Numbered from the stretch's first letter, positions 1-5,748 are shown. The stretch: 8,490 bases of DNA from Candidatus Firestoneibacteriota bacterium (GCA_030635415.1 DAOVYW010000097.1:1-8490), one strand, 5' to 3'. Notes: generated by a model not told the origin, from the letters alone. Translations and numbers: made by a program.

Positions 1-1
1 A

Positions 2-328
2 TACTTTCCGCATAAACTGTTATTTATGGCTCGCGGAAAAGGGCCGTTTAAATTGGCTTATGGCAGCGTATCGGTTCAACCCCTGGAGGATACTTTGAGC
101 GGCTTGGTAAAGAGTGTGAAACCGGCTGATATTAAATCAGCCAAGCTGGGAGAAGAAATCGTATTGGGTGGAGAAGCGAAATTAAAACCGCCGCTATTGC
201 CGACTAACTGGCAGGAATGGATGGTTTGGCTGATTATGCTGCTGGCAGTGCTGATTTTAGGCGGTATGACTTGGCGTTTACTTTGCCAGCTGAATAAAGA
301 GCATAAGCAAAAAGGCAGAAGAGATTAG
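2..328 (+). CDS. C-terminal part of a DUF3999-type membrane protein (5' end outside window)
   Basis: The reading frame is open from base 2, so the ATG at 26 is probably an internal methionine and the gene begins upstream of the window; 108 codons are visible. The visible part contains a segment reading GPFKLAYGSVSVQP, then an LGGEAKL segment, then one hydrophobic helix (about bases 218-287, WMVWLIMLLAVLILGG) and a short basic cytoplasmic-type tail ending KQKGRRD. This order (GPF.LAYGS, GGEA.L, Trp-rich membrane helix at the very C-terminus) is what I remember of DUF3999 proteins: large, mostly extracytoplasmic proteins of unknown function, often next to a DUF2339 membrane protein. That neighbour, if present, would lie left of the window. 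The family call is from memory of the C-terminal pattern and cannot be confirmed on a fragment. The helix and tail are seen directly. Confidence 0.6.
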   Translation, partial: YFPHKLLFMARGKGPFKLAYGSVSVQPLEDTLSGLVKSVKPADIKSAKLGEEIVLGGEAKLKPPLLPTNWQEWMVWLIMLLAVLILGGMTWRLLCQLNKEHKQKGRRD

Positions 329-407
329 AATTAGTAATAATTTCTTTAATAATAATTCCTTGCCAATATTTAGGTTTGATGGTGTTGGGCCCTATGCTCT
401 AGTGTGT

Positions 408-435
408 CATAATAAAGAATAAGCAACGCTTATTC
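408..435 (-). terminator. Probable intrinsic terminator of the yjbQ-family gene, overlapping its stop codon
   Basis: On the minus strand a perfect 8-bp stem GAATAAGC / GCTTATTC with a 3-nt loop (stem arms at 428-435 and 417-424) is followed directly by TTTATTAT. The TAA stop of the minus-strand gene (430-432) lies inside the first arm. The stem is AT-rich, so it is weaker than a textbook terminator, but its place between two convergent genes fits the role. Confidence 0.5.
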
Positions 436-843
436 CCCCATCACTTTAATCACCAACCGCTTGGGACGCTGGCCGTCAAATTCCGCGTAAAAAACCTGCT
501 GCCAGGGGCCTAAATCCAATCGTCCTTTGGTGATGGGCAGAATGACTTCGTGGTGAATAAGTAGGGTTTTTAGGTGGGCATCGCCATTGGTCTCCCCAGT
601 GCGGTGATGGCGATAGTTGGGATTAAAAGGTGCCAACCGCTCCAGCCATTCATCAATGTCGTTTAAGAGTCCGGATTCCGCGTCGTTGACAAACACGCCG
701 GCCGTGATATGCATGGCAGAAACCAGTGTTATACCTTCCTGCACCTTAGAGGCTTCTACCGCCTTCTCCACTTCGGCTGTGATATTGATGTATTCCCGGT
801 GTTTTTTGGTGTTGAAATTCATATAGGTGGTATAACTGCGCAT
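430..843 (-). CDS. yjbQ: YjbQ / UPF0047 family protein (secondary thiamine-phosphate synthase-like)
   Basis: The 137-residue protein matches the small YjbQ (UPF0047) family in length and motifs: HITAGVFVNDAESGLLNDI at 45-63, YRHHRTGETNGDAHLK at 77-92, paired histidines at 97-98, and GRLDLGPWQQVFYAEFDG at 107-124, ending RPKRLVIKVMGE. The conserved His, Asn and Glu residues form the family's presumed metal-binding active site. Known members (E. coli YjbQ and relatives) can substitute weakly for thiamine-phosphate synthase, but the true physiological reaction is unsettled, so the enzyme name describes a side activity. It is probably a cytosolic homotrimer, as in solved family structures. The ATG is supported by GGAGG on the minus strand (851-855) with 7-nt spacing. 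It is transcribed alone, convergent with the DUF3999-type gene. No thiamine gene and no TPP riboswitch are visible nearby. Confidence 0.93.
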   Translation of the reverse strand: MRSYTTYMNFNTKKHREYINITAEVEKAVEASKVQEGITLVSAMHITAGVFVNDAESGLLNDIDEWLERLAPFNPNYRHHRTGETNGDAHLKTLLIHHEVILPITKGRLDLGPWQQVFYAEFDGQRPKRLVIKVMGE

Positions 844-921
844 TAGCTCGCCTCCGGTTTAGGCTTCAGGCAGATGCATACCTACAGGCTCTGTTCTGCC
901 GGGGTTCTCTGCTTAGAAACT

Positions 922-949
922 ATCATAAACTAAATTAATTGACTACCAA
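922..949 (-). promoter_or_regulatory. Candidate promoter for the yjbQ-family gene
   Basis: Reading the minus strand, TTGGTA (944-949) and TATGAT (922-927) are separated by 16 bp, about 80 bp upstream of the start codon. The match is moderate and lies in AT-rich DNA where chance hits are common. Confidence 0.3.
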
Positions 950-1072
950 ATATTTAATCATCTCTAAATATAAGGGGTGATACTCCTATATGACCAGGTT
1001 TTTGAGTAAATATAATGATCTCTCGTCTGTGGTCCAGGATGATATGTGAAAGGCTCGGAATAATGTATTTTG

Positions 1073-1078
1073 AAGAAT
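1073..1078 (+). repeat. Left target-site duplication of MITE copy 1 (AAGAAT)
   Basis: AAGAAT lies immediately before the element's first base and is repeated exactly at 1223-1228, immediately after its last base. Confidence 0.7.
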
Positions 1079-1222
1079 GATTCTGCTGCAAAACCCCTTT
1101 TACTGTCTTTGCGAGGAGCGGCAGCGACGAAGCAATCTCGATTTTATAAGGATAAAATCAGATTGCCGCGCTCCCTTCCGGTCGCTCGCAATGACTTCGT
1201 AGGGGGGGGGTGCAGCAGAATC
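1079..1222. mobile_element. MITE-like palindromic element, copy 1 (144 bp)
   Basis: The element starts GATTCTGCTGCA and ends TGCAGCAGAATC, a perfect 12-bp terminal inverted repeat. The whole sequence is one long imperfect hairpin folding about AAGG at 1148-1151, with a strong inner stem (GCAATCTCGATTTTAT against ATAAAATCAGATTGC, one bulged base). It is flanked by the exact 6-bp duplication AAGAAT. A second copy at 5749-5890 matches it at roughly 88% by eye. The inner part (GCGAGGAGCG..AGCGAC.AAGCAATCTC), which reads RGAAATKQS when translated, resembles a dispersed intergenic repeat I know from many environmental genomes. No transposase is encoded, so movement would need one supplied elsewhere. 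The terminal repeat, the duplication and the second copy are seen directly; transposition is inferred. Confidence 0.8.
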
Positions 1223-1228
1223 AAGAAT
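1223..1228 (+). repeat. Right target-site duplication of MITE copy 1 (AAGAAT)
   Basis: This is an exact copy of bases 1073-1078, directly abutting the right end of the element. Confidence 0.7.
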
Positions 1229-1320
1229 ATATTTATGGGGGATAATTTCTGAAATTACGGAAAAATCGGGGTCTAAGTTAGTAGAGAGAGTTTATAAATT
1301 CAACTTGTTGAGGTGTTATC

Positions 1321-1809
1321 ATGAAAGGACCTGTGTTCCGTGAAAAGAGAAAAGACAGAAACTTAAAAGAATCTTGTCATGATACCTATAAATCGCGTCT
1401 GAAATTGCCGGAGCCAACAATCTGTCCGAAGTGTCAGGCGGTTTTCGAGAATGGACAATGGAGATGGGTCCGGCATCCCTCCGAAGCGCATAAATTGGTT
1501 TGTCCTGCCTGCCGGCGAATCAAAGACAAATTTCCTGAGGGGGTTTTAACTTTAAGCGGAGATTTCCTGAGAAGACATAAGAGTGAGATATTGAACTTGT
1601 GCCGGAATGAAGAAGCCAACGCTAAGCGGGAGCATCCCCTGCACCGCATAATGGAAATTGTGGAAGAGAACGGTTGCATAAAAATAACCTTCACTGACAA
1701 TCATCTCCCTCGTCGTATTGGGGAAGCATTGTTTCATGCCTATGAGGGAGATCTGGATTTCCATTATGCTAAAGAGGATAAATTTATACGGGTGACCTGG
1801 AAACGCTAG
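1321..1809 (+). CDS. BCAM0308-type zinc-ribbon protein, function unknown
   Basis: The 162-residue protein has a charged N-terminus (1-25), a zinc-ribbon-like pair of CxxC motifs (C35PKC38 and C61PAC64) around a Trp/Arg-rich segment (NGQWRWVRHP), and a C-terminal region with HPLHRIM (105-111), ITFTDNHLPRRIGEALFHAYEGDLDFHY (122-149) and a basic end. The order LPEPT.CP.C, CPACRRI, LTLSG.FL, HPL.RIM, RRIGEAL.HAYEG matches my memory of the BCAM0308 family, a conserved bacterial family without assigned function. The paired CxxC motifs suggest one bound Zn; the basic, RNA-domain-like C-terminus (a GEAL.hAYeG helix) could bind nucleic acid, but this is inference. The ATG follows GAGGTG at a short spacing. 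The gene stands alone, downstream of MITE copy 1 and upstream of the cimA promoter. There is no signal peptide or membrane segment, so it is probably cytoplasmic. Confidence 0.8.
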   Translation: MKGPVFREKRKDRNLKESCHDTYKSRLKLPEPTICPKCQAVFENGQWRWVRHPSEAHKLVCPACRRIKDKFPEGVLTLSGDFLRRHKSEILNLCRNEEANAKREHPLHRIMEIVEENGCIKITFTDNHLPRRIGEALFHAYEGDLDFHYAKEDKFIRVTWKR

Positions 1810-1885
1810 CAGCCTGTCGGACTCCTCGAGTGGAGAGGATATAAAGTGTTAGTTCTCTTACTGATATGTTACCAAATTCTTGTCA

Positions 1886-1915
1886 TTGACGTATTGCTCC
1901 GGCTTTTGTTATACT
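1886..1915 (+). promoter_or_regulatory. Sigma70-type promoter for cimA-murI
   Basis: TTGACG (1886-1891) and TATACT (1910-1915) are separated by 18 bp, each one base off consensus. This is the best promoter in the window. Transcription would start near 1922, giving a leader of about 80 nt before the cimA start codon. Confidence 0.65.
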
Positions 1916-1959
1916 CTCCTGGGAATTTAATTTCTGGAAGAAAAAGTTTATGAGAGACG

Positions 1960-1989
1960 CTCTTACTAAGAGAGATCACGATGGTGGTC
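1960..1989 (+). promoter_or_regulatory. Two small hairpins in the cimA leader, next to the ribosome site
   Basis: CTCTT-act-AAGAG (1960-1972) is followed by GATCAC-gatg-GTGGTC (1974-1989, one G-U pair), ending one base before the AGGAGG ribosome site. They could affect ribosome access, but short stems arise easily by chance. I see no T-box motif and no leader peptide rich in Ile, Leu or Val codons. Confidence 0.25.
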
Positions 1990-1990
1990 A

Positions 1991-1996
1991 AGGAGG
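1991..1996 (+). promoter_or_regulatory. Ribosome binding site that decides the cimA start
   Basis: AGGAGG lies 7 nt before the ATG at 2004. The frame stays open further upstream to an ATG at 1950, but that start would add 18 residues (MRDALTKRDHDGGQGGGK) with no counterpart in the family and would place this strong site inside the coding region. Confidence 0.85.
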
Positions 1997-2003
1997 GGGA
2001 AAA

Positions 2004-3575
2004 ATGTCTAAAATACATATATATGATACTACCTTGAGAGATGGTTCGCAAGCCGAGGAAATCACCTTTTCCGTGGAGGATAAGGTGGCGATTGCCCATT
2101 TGCTGGACGATTTGGGAGTGGAGTATATTGAAGGCGGATATCCTGCGCCCTCGAATGCCAAGGACCTGGAATTTTTCAAACGCATGAAAAAGCATCCTCT
2201 GCGGAAGGCTAAGTTAGTGGCTTTTGGCAGTACCCGTCGGGCCAAGCTGAAAGTTGATCAGGATCCGGCCATACAATCGCTGCTGGACGCCGGGACTGGC
2301 AGCATAGCAATTGTGGGTAAAACCTGGGATTTGCATGTCCGCGATGTTCTCCGTATATCCCTGGAGGAAAATCTTGAGGTAATCCGGGATAGTGTGGCAT
2401 ATTTGAAATCCCAGAAAAAAAGGGTTTTATTCGATGCCGAGCATTTTTATGACGCTTATCGCAGCAATCCGGAGTACGCGCGGCAGGTCTTGGAGGCGGC
2501 TTCGGAATCCGGAGCGGATTGGATTGTGCTTTGCGATACCAATGGCGGAACTTTGCCCCCGGAACTGGAACGCATTACCGCTGAGAGTAAGGCCCGGGTA
2601 GCAACGCCGATAGGGATACATACGCATAATGACAGTGAATTGGCAGTGGCCAATTCACTGGCCGCGGTTCGGGCTGGTGCCGGCATGGTACAGGGTACCA
2701 TAAATGGCTATGGTGAGCGCTGCGGTAATGCGAATCTCTGTTCCGTAATACCCGATCTTCAGTTGAAGATGGGTAAACTCTGTTTGCCGCCTAATAAAAT
2801 TAAGAAATTAACCGTTGTCTCAAGGACTATCTCGGAAATCGCCAATGTGCCTCCGCGGGAATACAGCGCTTTTGTGGGACTGAATGCTTTTGCCCATAAG
2901 GGGGGGTTGCATGTGGATGCGGTTCGCAAGAACCCGGTTTCGTATGAACATGTTTTCCCTCCAGTGGTGGGAAATGAACGGCGCCTGATTATTTCCGAGC
3001 AGGCTGGGGTGGCTTCAGTGCTGTTCAAGGCGGAGCAGATGGGAGTGAAACTCAAACCCGGTTCCGAGGAGGCCCGGCGGATAATCGAACAGCTCAAGGA
3101 CCTGGAACATAGCGGTTATAAATTTGAAGGAGCAGATGCCAGTTTCCGCCTGCTGATGGAAAAAAGCCTGAAACAACACCGGCCGTTTTTTAATTTGCAT
3201 GGGTTTCGCGTAATCGTGGAACGCCGTGAAAATAAGCTGGTCACAGAGGCGACTATCAAGCTGGATATCAATAACCATCAGGTACATACTGCGGCTGAAG
3301 GAGATGGTCCGGTAAATGCTTTGGATAACGCCCTCCGTAAAGCTCTGGAGCCGCATTATCCCCGCCTGAAGAAGATGCAATTGGTTGATTTCAAGGTTCG
3401 GGTGCTGGAATCTAAAAGCGGAACCGGCGCGAATGTCAGAGTATCCATTGAGAGCCGGGATGAAAGAGCGGTTTGGGCAACTGTGGGGGTCTCGACTAAC
3501 ATTATAGAGGCGTCCTGGGAGGCTTTGCTGGATTCCATTGAATATAAGCTGCGCAGTGACCGTAAATGGCGTTAA
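2004..3575 (+). CDS. cimA: (R)-citramalate synthase CimA
   Basis: CimA condenses acetyl-CoA with pyruvate to give (R)-citramalate, the first step of the threonine-independent route to 2-oxobutyrate and isoleucine. The 523-residue length is usual. The N-terminal TIM barrel (about 1-270) carries IYDTTLRDGSQAE (6-18, catalytic Arg12 and metal-ligand Asp13), FDAEHFYDAY (143-152, typical of CimA rather than LeuA), metal-ligand histidines in IHTHND (205-210) and NGYGERCGNANL (234-245). A linker with SAFVGLNAFAHKGGLH (288-303) follows, then a C-terminal LeuA-type allosteric dimer domain (about 390-515), where isoleucine feedback is expected from the family. The start at 2004 begins MSKIHIYDTTLRDG, as in homologues. 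The last 10 bases overlap murI, suggesting translational coupling. LeuA, homocitrate synthase and related enzymes are the alternatives; the FDAEHF motif and two-domain length favour CimA. Confidence 0.93.
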   Translation: MSKIHIYDTTLRDGSQAEEITFSVEDKVAIAHLLDDLGVEYIEGGYPAPSNAKDLEFFKRMKKHPLRKAKLVAFGSTRRAKLKVDQDPAIQSLLDAGTGSIAIVGKTWDLHVRDVLRISLEENLEVIRDSVAYLKSQKKRVLFDAEHFYDAYRSNPEYARQVLEAASESGADWIVLCDTNGGTLPPELERITAESKARVATPIGIHTHNDSELAVANSLAAVRAGAGMVQGTINGYGERCGNANLCSVIPDLQLKMGKLCLPPNKIKKLTVVSRTISEIANVPPREYSAFVGLNAFAHKGGLHVDAVRKNPVSYEHVFPPVVGNERRLIISEQAGVASVLFKAEQMGVKLKPGSEEARRIIEQLKDLEHSGYKFEGADASFRLLMEKSLKQHRPFFNLHGFRVIVERRENKLVTEATIKLDINNHQVHTAAEGDGPVNALDNALRKALEPHYPRLKKMQLVDFKVRVLESKSGTGANVRVSIESRDERAVWATVGVSTNIIEASWEALLDSIEYKLRSDRKWR

Positions 3576-4384
3576 GCGGGCGAATTGGCCCGGATGCGCC
3601 GATCGGGATTTTTGACTCCGGAGTAGGCGGACTGACCGTAGTTAAGGAAATACAACGACAGCTGCCGGACGAGAATATGGTCTATCTCGGAGATACGGCC
3701 AGAACGCCTTATGGCAGTAAGGCCCGGGAGACTATTATCCGCTTTACGCTGGAGGGAGTGGAAAAGCTTTTAAAATACCGGATCAAGGCCCTGGTAATAG
3801 CTTGCAATACGGCCTCGGCCTTGGTACTACCGGCTTTGCGTAAAAGGATATTGCTGCCTGTTATTGGGGTTATTCAGCCCGGGGCCCGGGCCGCGCTGCA
3901 TGAAAATCCGCATGGCGCCATCGGCGTGATCGGCACTTCTGCGACTATCCAGTCCCAAGCCTATGCCAGAACATTATCGCGGCTAAAAAAAAACTGCCGG
4001 GTGTTTTCCGCGGCTTGTCCATTATTAGCGCCTTTGGTTGAGGAGGGTTGGCTGACCGGCCCCATTACCATAAGTATAATAAACGCCTACCTGGATCCCT
4101 TGCTTAAAAAGAATATTAAACGCCTGATTTTAGGGTGTACGCATTATCCGGCCTTGAAGCCGGCCCTGAGCAGGGTATGTGGAAAAGAAATCAGGATTAT
4201 TGACTCGGCCGAGGAAGTTGCCCGGGAATTGAAAAATACACTGGAACAAAAAAACCTGCGAAAACCGGCTTCCTCTCCGGGACGTCATAAATTTTTAGTT
4301 ACCGATGTTCCCGCGCCTTTTTTGCGGGTGGGGACATATATTATGGGACGCCGGCTGGATAATGTACAAAGAGTGAATTTGTAG
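3566..4384 (+). CDS. murI: Glutamate racemase MurI
   Basis: MurI interconverts L- and D-glutamate in the cytosol, supplying D-glutamate for the peptidoglycan stem peptide. The 272-residue protein has the family's hallmarks: GIFDSGVGGLTV (14-25, with Asp17), YLGDTARTPYG (40-50), the first catalytic cysteine in ACNTAS (Cys80) and the second in GCTHYP (Cys191, with His193). Both acid/base cysteines are present, so the enzyme should be active. The start lies within the last codons of cimA (10-bp overlap) with no strong ribosome site, so translation is probably coupled to cimA. A run of nine A at 3985-3993 encodes the Lys-Lys-Asn at 141-143. The TAG stop falls inside the start of the GC-rich repeat block that follows. 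Aspartate racemase is the nearest alternative family but fits the motifs less well. Confidence 0.96.
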   Translation: MALSGRIGPDAPIGIFDSGVGGLTVVKEIQRQLPDENMVYLGDTARTPYGSKARETIIRFTLEGVEKLLKYRIKALVIACNTASALVLPALRKRILLPVIGVIQPGARAALHENPHGAIGVIGTSATIQSQAYARTLSRLKKNCRVFSAACPLLAPLVEEGWLTGPITISIINAYLDPLLKKNIKRLILGCTHYPALKPALSRVCGKEIRIIDSAEEVARELKNTLEQKNLRKPASSPGRHKFLVTDVPAPFLRVGTYIMGRRLDNVQRVNL

Positions 4385-4466
4385 AGGGGCGGCTCCCTGT
4401 GGCCGCCCAATCATGAATTTGCGTGTCCAGGAATCCGCGGGCCGGCATGGAAGCCGGCCCCTACAG
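4381..4466. repeat. Pair of GC-rich hairpins of a GTAGGGGC-type intergenic repeat
   Basis: Two perfect stems sit side by side just after murI: GGGCGGC / GCCGCCC (4387-4393 with 4402-4408) and GGGCCGGC / GCCGGCCC (4439-4446 with 4453-4460). The block opens GTAGAGGGGC and closes GGCCCCTAC, so its ends are also roughly complementary. The same GTAGGGGC...GCCCCTAC ends form the palindromes at 4499 and 6992. The block translates on the minus strand to GRPQGAAP, which I recognise as typical of a repeat common in environmental genomes. There is no T-run after either stem, so they are not classic terminators, though they could slow transcription past murI. Confidence 0.65.
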
Positions 4467-4481
4467 TTGCGTGACACACGG

Positions 4482-4487
4482 TATAAT
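4482..4487 (+). promoter_or_regulatory. Isolated -10 box upstream of queD
   Basis: A perfect TATAAT is present, but no good -35 lies 16-18 bp upstream (the repeat's CCCCTA is there instead). If it is used, the palindrome at 4499-4536 would lie at the very start of the queD-queE transcript. Confidence 0.2.
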
Positions 4488-4498
4488 TATGGTATTTA

Positions 4499-4536
4499 TT
4501 GTAGGGGCGTTTAATTAAACGCCCCTACATCCTGTG
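4499..4536. repeat. Perfect 30-bp palindrome, copy A of a two-copy repeat
   Basis: Bases 4500-4529 form a perfect inverted repeat with half-site TGTAGGGGCGTTTAA and no spacer, centred on TTAATTAA. The right flank TCCTGTG (4530-4536) is also shared with copy B at 6992-7030, so the repeated unit extends beyond the symmetric part. The rest of the gap to queD has one more small hairpin, TTCAC-ggac-GTGAA at 4564-4577, and nothing coding. Confidence 0.8.
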
Positions 4537-4621
4537 GAAGCATAGAAAAGTCAGCAGGAAATATTCACGGACGTGAAAGCGAATAGCTAATATCTTACGC
4601 TCCGGATTAGGGAGGAATTGT

Positions 4622-4990
4622 ATGTTTGATGTAGTGGTTGAGCAGGAAATATCCGCGGCTCATCAATTAAAGGGTTACCAGGGGAAGTGCGAAAATCTGC
4701 ATGGCCATAATTGGAAGGTGCGCTTGGAAGTGACCGTTCGTGAGCTGGACGAAATCGGATTGGCTATAGATTTTGTGGAACTAAAGGCTATGCTAAAAGA
4801 GATGTTGGATGAGTATGATCATAAAATGCTGAATGACTTGCCGGAATTCTCAGGAATGAATCCCACCTCGGAAAATCTGGCCCGTTTGTTGTATGCTAAA
4901 TGCCGGGAAAAAATCAAAGCTCGAAAGATTCAAATTAAAGCCGTAACGGTTTGGGAATCGCCCCGGTCTTTTATACGATATTATGAATAA
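4622..4990 (+). CDS. queD: 6-carboxy-5,6,7,8-tetrahydropterin synthase QueD
   Basis: QueD converts 7,8-dihydroneopterin triphosphate into 6-carboxytetrahydropterin, the step before QueE in 7-deazaguanine (queuosine / preQ0) synthesis. The 122-residue length is standard. The zinc-binding histidines are His14 (SAAHQL), His27 and His29 (NLHGHNW); the catalytic residues expected from the family are Cys23 in GKCENLHGH, the Asp66-His67 pair in EYDHKML and Glu112 in VWESP. The NPTSENLA segment (80-87) is also typical. GGAGG at 4611-4615 with 6-nt spacing supports the start. The last 8 bases overlap queE, so the two consecutive enzymes are almost certainly co-translated. Eukaryotic-type PTPS (biopterin) is the related alternative; the Cys position and queE next door settle it as QueD. 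No preQ1 riboswitch is recognisable upstream. Confidence 0.96.
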   Translation: MFDVVVEQEISAAHQLKGYQGKCENLHGHNWKVRLEVTVRELDEIGLAIDFVELKAMLKEMLDEYDHKMLNDLPEFSGMNPTSENLARLLYAKCREKIKARKIQIKAVTVWESPRSFIRYYE

Positions 4991-5747
4991 CCAAGCAGGG
5001 TTTTTAGCAGAACTTTTTGTCAGTCATCAGGGAGAGGGTTCCTGGCTGGGAGTGCGCCAGATTTTTTTGCGTTTAGCCGGATGCCAAAGAAAGTGCCAAT
5101 ACTGTGATACCCGGTGGGCCAGACCGGCACGTCTGAAGCAGTGGAAATTCTACGGGCCGGAATCCGGGCTGCGGCCGACCATGCTGAAAAATCCGGTTTC
5201 CGTGGTTGAGACCGTGGATTATCTGGAGGGGATCATACAACAAGCCGGCCCGTTTCATAGTCTGGCGATTACCGGCGGAGAACCCCTTGAACAGCCAAAA
5301 TTTCTGGAAGCAGTAACCCGGCTTTTTAAAATCCGCTTTCCCAAAATGAGCATATTTCTGGAAACCAACGGCTTAAGCCCGCTGAATTCGGCCCGGCTGA
5401 AGGGATATATTGATTTTATAGCAGTAGATATTAAACTGAAATCGGCTTGCGGTTATGCGGTGGGCTTAAAAAAGTATGATAAGCTTTTATCCTCCCTGAC
5501 CTGGACAGCCGGCTGTATTAAGGCCGTTATAAGCCCCTTAAGCATGCTTGGGGAAATAGAAGCCGTTGCCAAACTGGCCAGGCAATGCCGGCCGGAATGG
5601 GATTTTATCCTGCAGCCGGTTACAGGAAAACAATGGAAGTCTATAAAAAATCAAAGAGTATTGGAGCTTTTGTCGCAAAAGGCTTTAAAAAGTAATCCCA
5701 GAGCCAGGGTAATTCCACAGGTTCACCATTTGATGGGAATTAAATAA
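4983..5747 (+). CDS. queE: 7-carboxy-7-deazaguanine synthase QueE (radical SAM)
   Basis: QueE is a radical-SAM enzyme that rearranges 6-carboxytetrahydropterin into 7-carboxy-7-deazaguanine, using SAM, Mg2+ and a [4Fe-4S] cluster. The 254-residue protein has VSHQGEGSWLGVRQIFLRLAG (13-33, the substrate-binding start of QueE), the cluster motif C34xxxC38xxC41 followed by DT, ITGGEPLEQ (96-104, SAM-binding GGEP) and LETNG (126-130). Between the cluster motif and GGEP is an insert of about 30 residues (KQWKFYGPESG..NPVS) that I associate with a QueE subgroup; it makes the protein slightly longer than the Bacillus enzyme. It starts inside the end of queD (8-bp overlap). The queC step that would follow, and folE before queD, are not in the window. 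The TAA stop overlaps the left duplicated target of MITE copy 2. Confidence 0.95.
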   Translation: MNNQAGFLAELFVSHQGEGSWLGVRQIFLRLAGCQRKCQYCDTRWARPARLKQWKFYGPESGLRPTMLKNPVSVVETVDYLEGIIQQAGPFHSLAITGGEPLEQPKFLEAVTRLFKIRFPKMSIFLETNGLSPLNSARLKGYIDFIAVDIKLKSACGYAVGLKKYDKLLSSLTWTAGCIKAVISPLSMLGEIEAVAKLARQCRPEWDFILQPVTGKQWKSIKNQRVLELLSQKALKSNPRARVIPQVHHLMGIK

Positions 5748-5748
5748 T
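5743..5748 (+). repeat. Left target-site duplication of MITE copy 2 (AATAAT)
   Basis: AATAAT abuts the left end of the element and is repeated exactly at 5891-5896. It covers the last base pair of the final Lys codon and the queE TAA stop (5745-5747). Confidence 0.7.

Larger units (their letters stand above)
844..1320. other. Gene-free stretch between divergent genes, holding a MITE copy
   Basis: About 477 bp separate the divergent yjbQ-family and BCAM0308-type genes. The stretch holds the yjbQ ribosome site and candidate promoter, an isolated perfect TATAAT at 1011-1016 on the plus strand (the best -35 upstream, ATGACC at 990-995, is only 15 bp away, so the promoter call is weak), the 144-bp MITE-like element at 1079-1222, and the BCAM0308 ribosome site. 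I see no coding sequence; the 60-codon open frame at 1070-1252 is read through the repeat. If TATAAT at 1011 does drive the downstream gene, the element lies inside that gene's 5' leader. Confidence 0.5.

Noticed and set aside
1070..1252. 60-codon open frame containing RGAAATKQS
   Set aside because: It is a read-through of the palindromic MITE, as the matching sequence at 5749-5890 shows; no ribosome site and no protein family support it.
1950..2003. Longer start for cimA at ATG 1950
   Set aside because: It adds 18 residues not typical of the family and would put the strong AGGAGG (1991-1996) inside the gene; homologues start near the 2004 position.
1922..2003. T-box or amino-acid attenuator in the cimA leader
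   Set aside because: There is no T-box consensus, no Ile/Leu/Val-rich leader peptide and no terminator with a T-run; only two small hairpins are seen.
4387..4460. GC-rich stems after murI as intrinsic terminators
   Set aside because: Neither stem is followed by a run of T on either strand, and both match the repeat family better.
4488..4621. preQ1 riboswitch upstream of queD-queE
   Set aside because: I could not find the preQ1-I pattern (short GC stem, A-rich tail overlapping the ribosome site) or a convincing alternative class.
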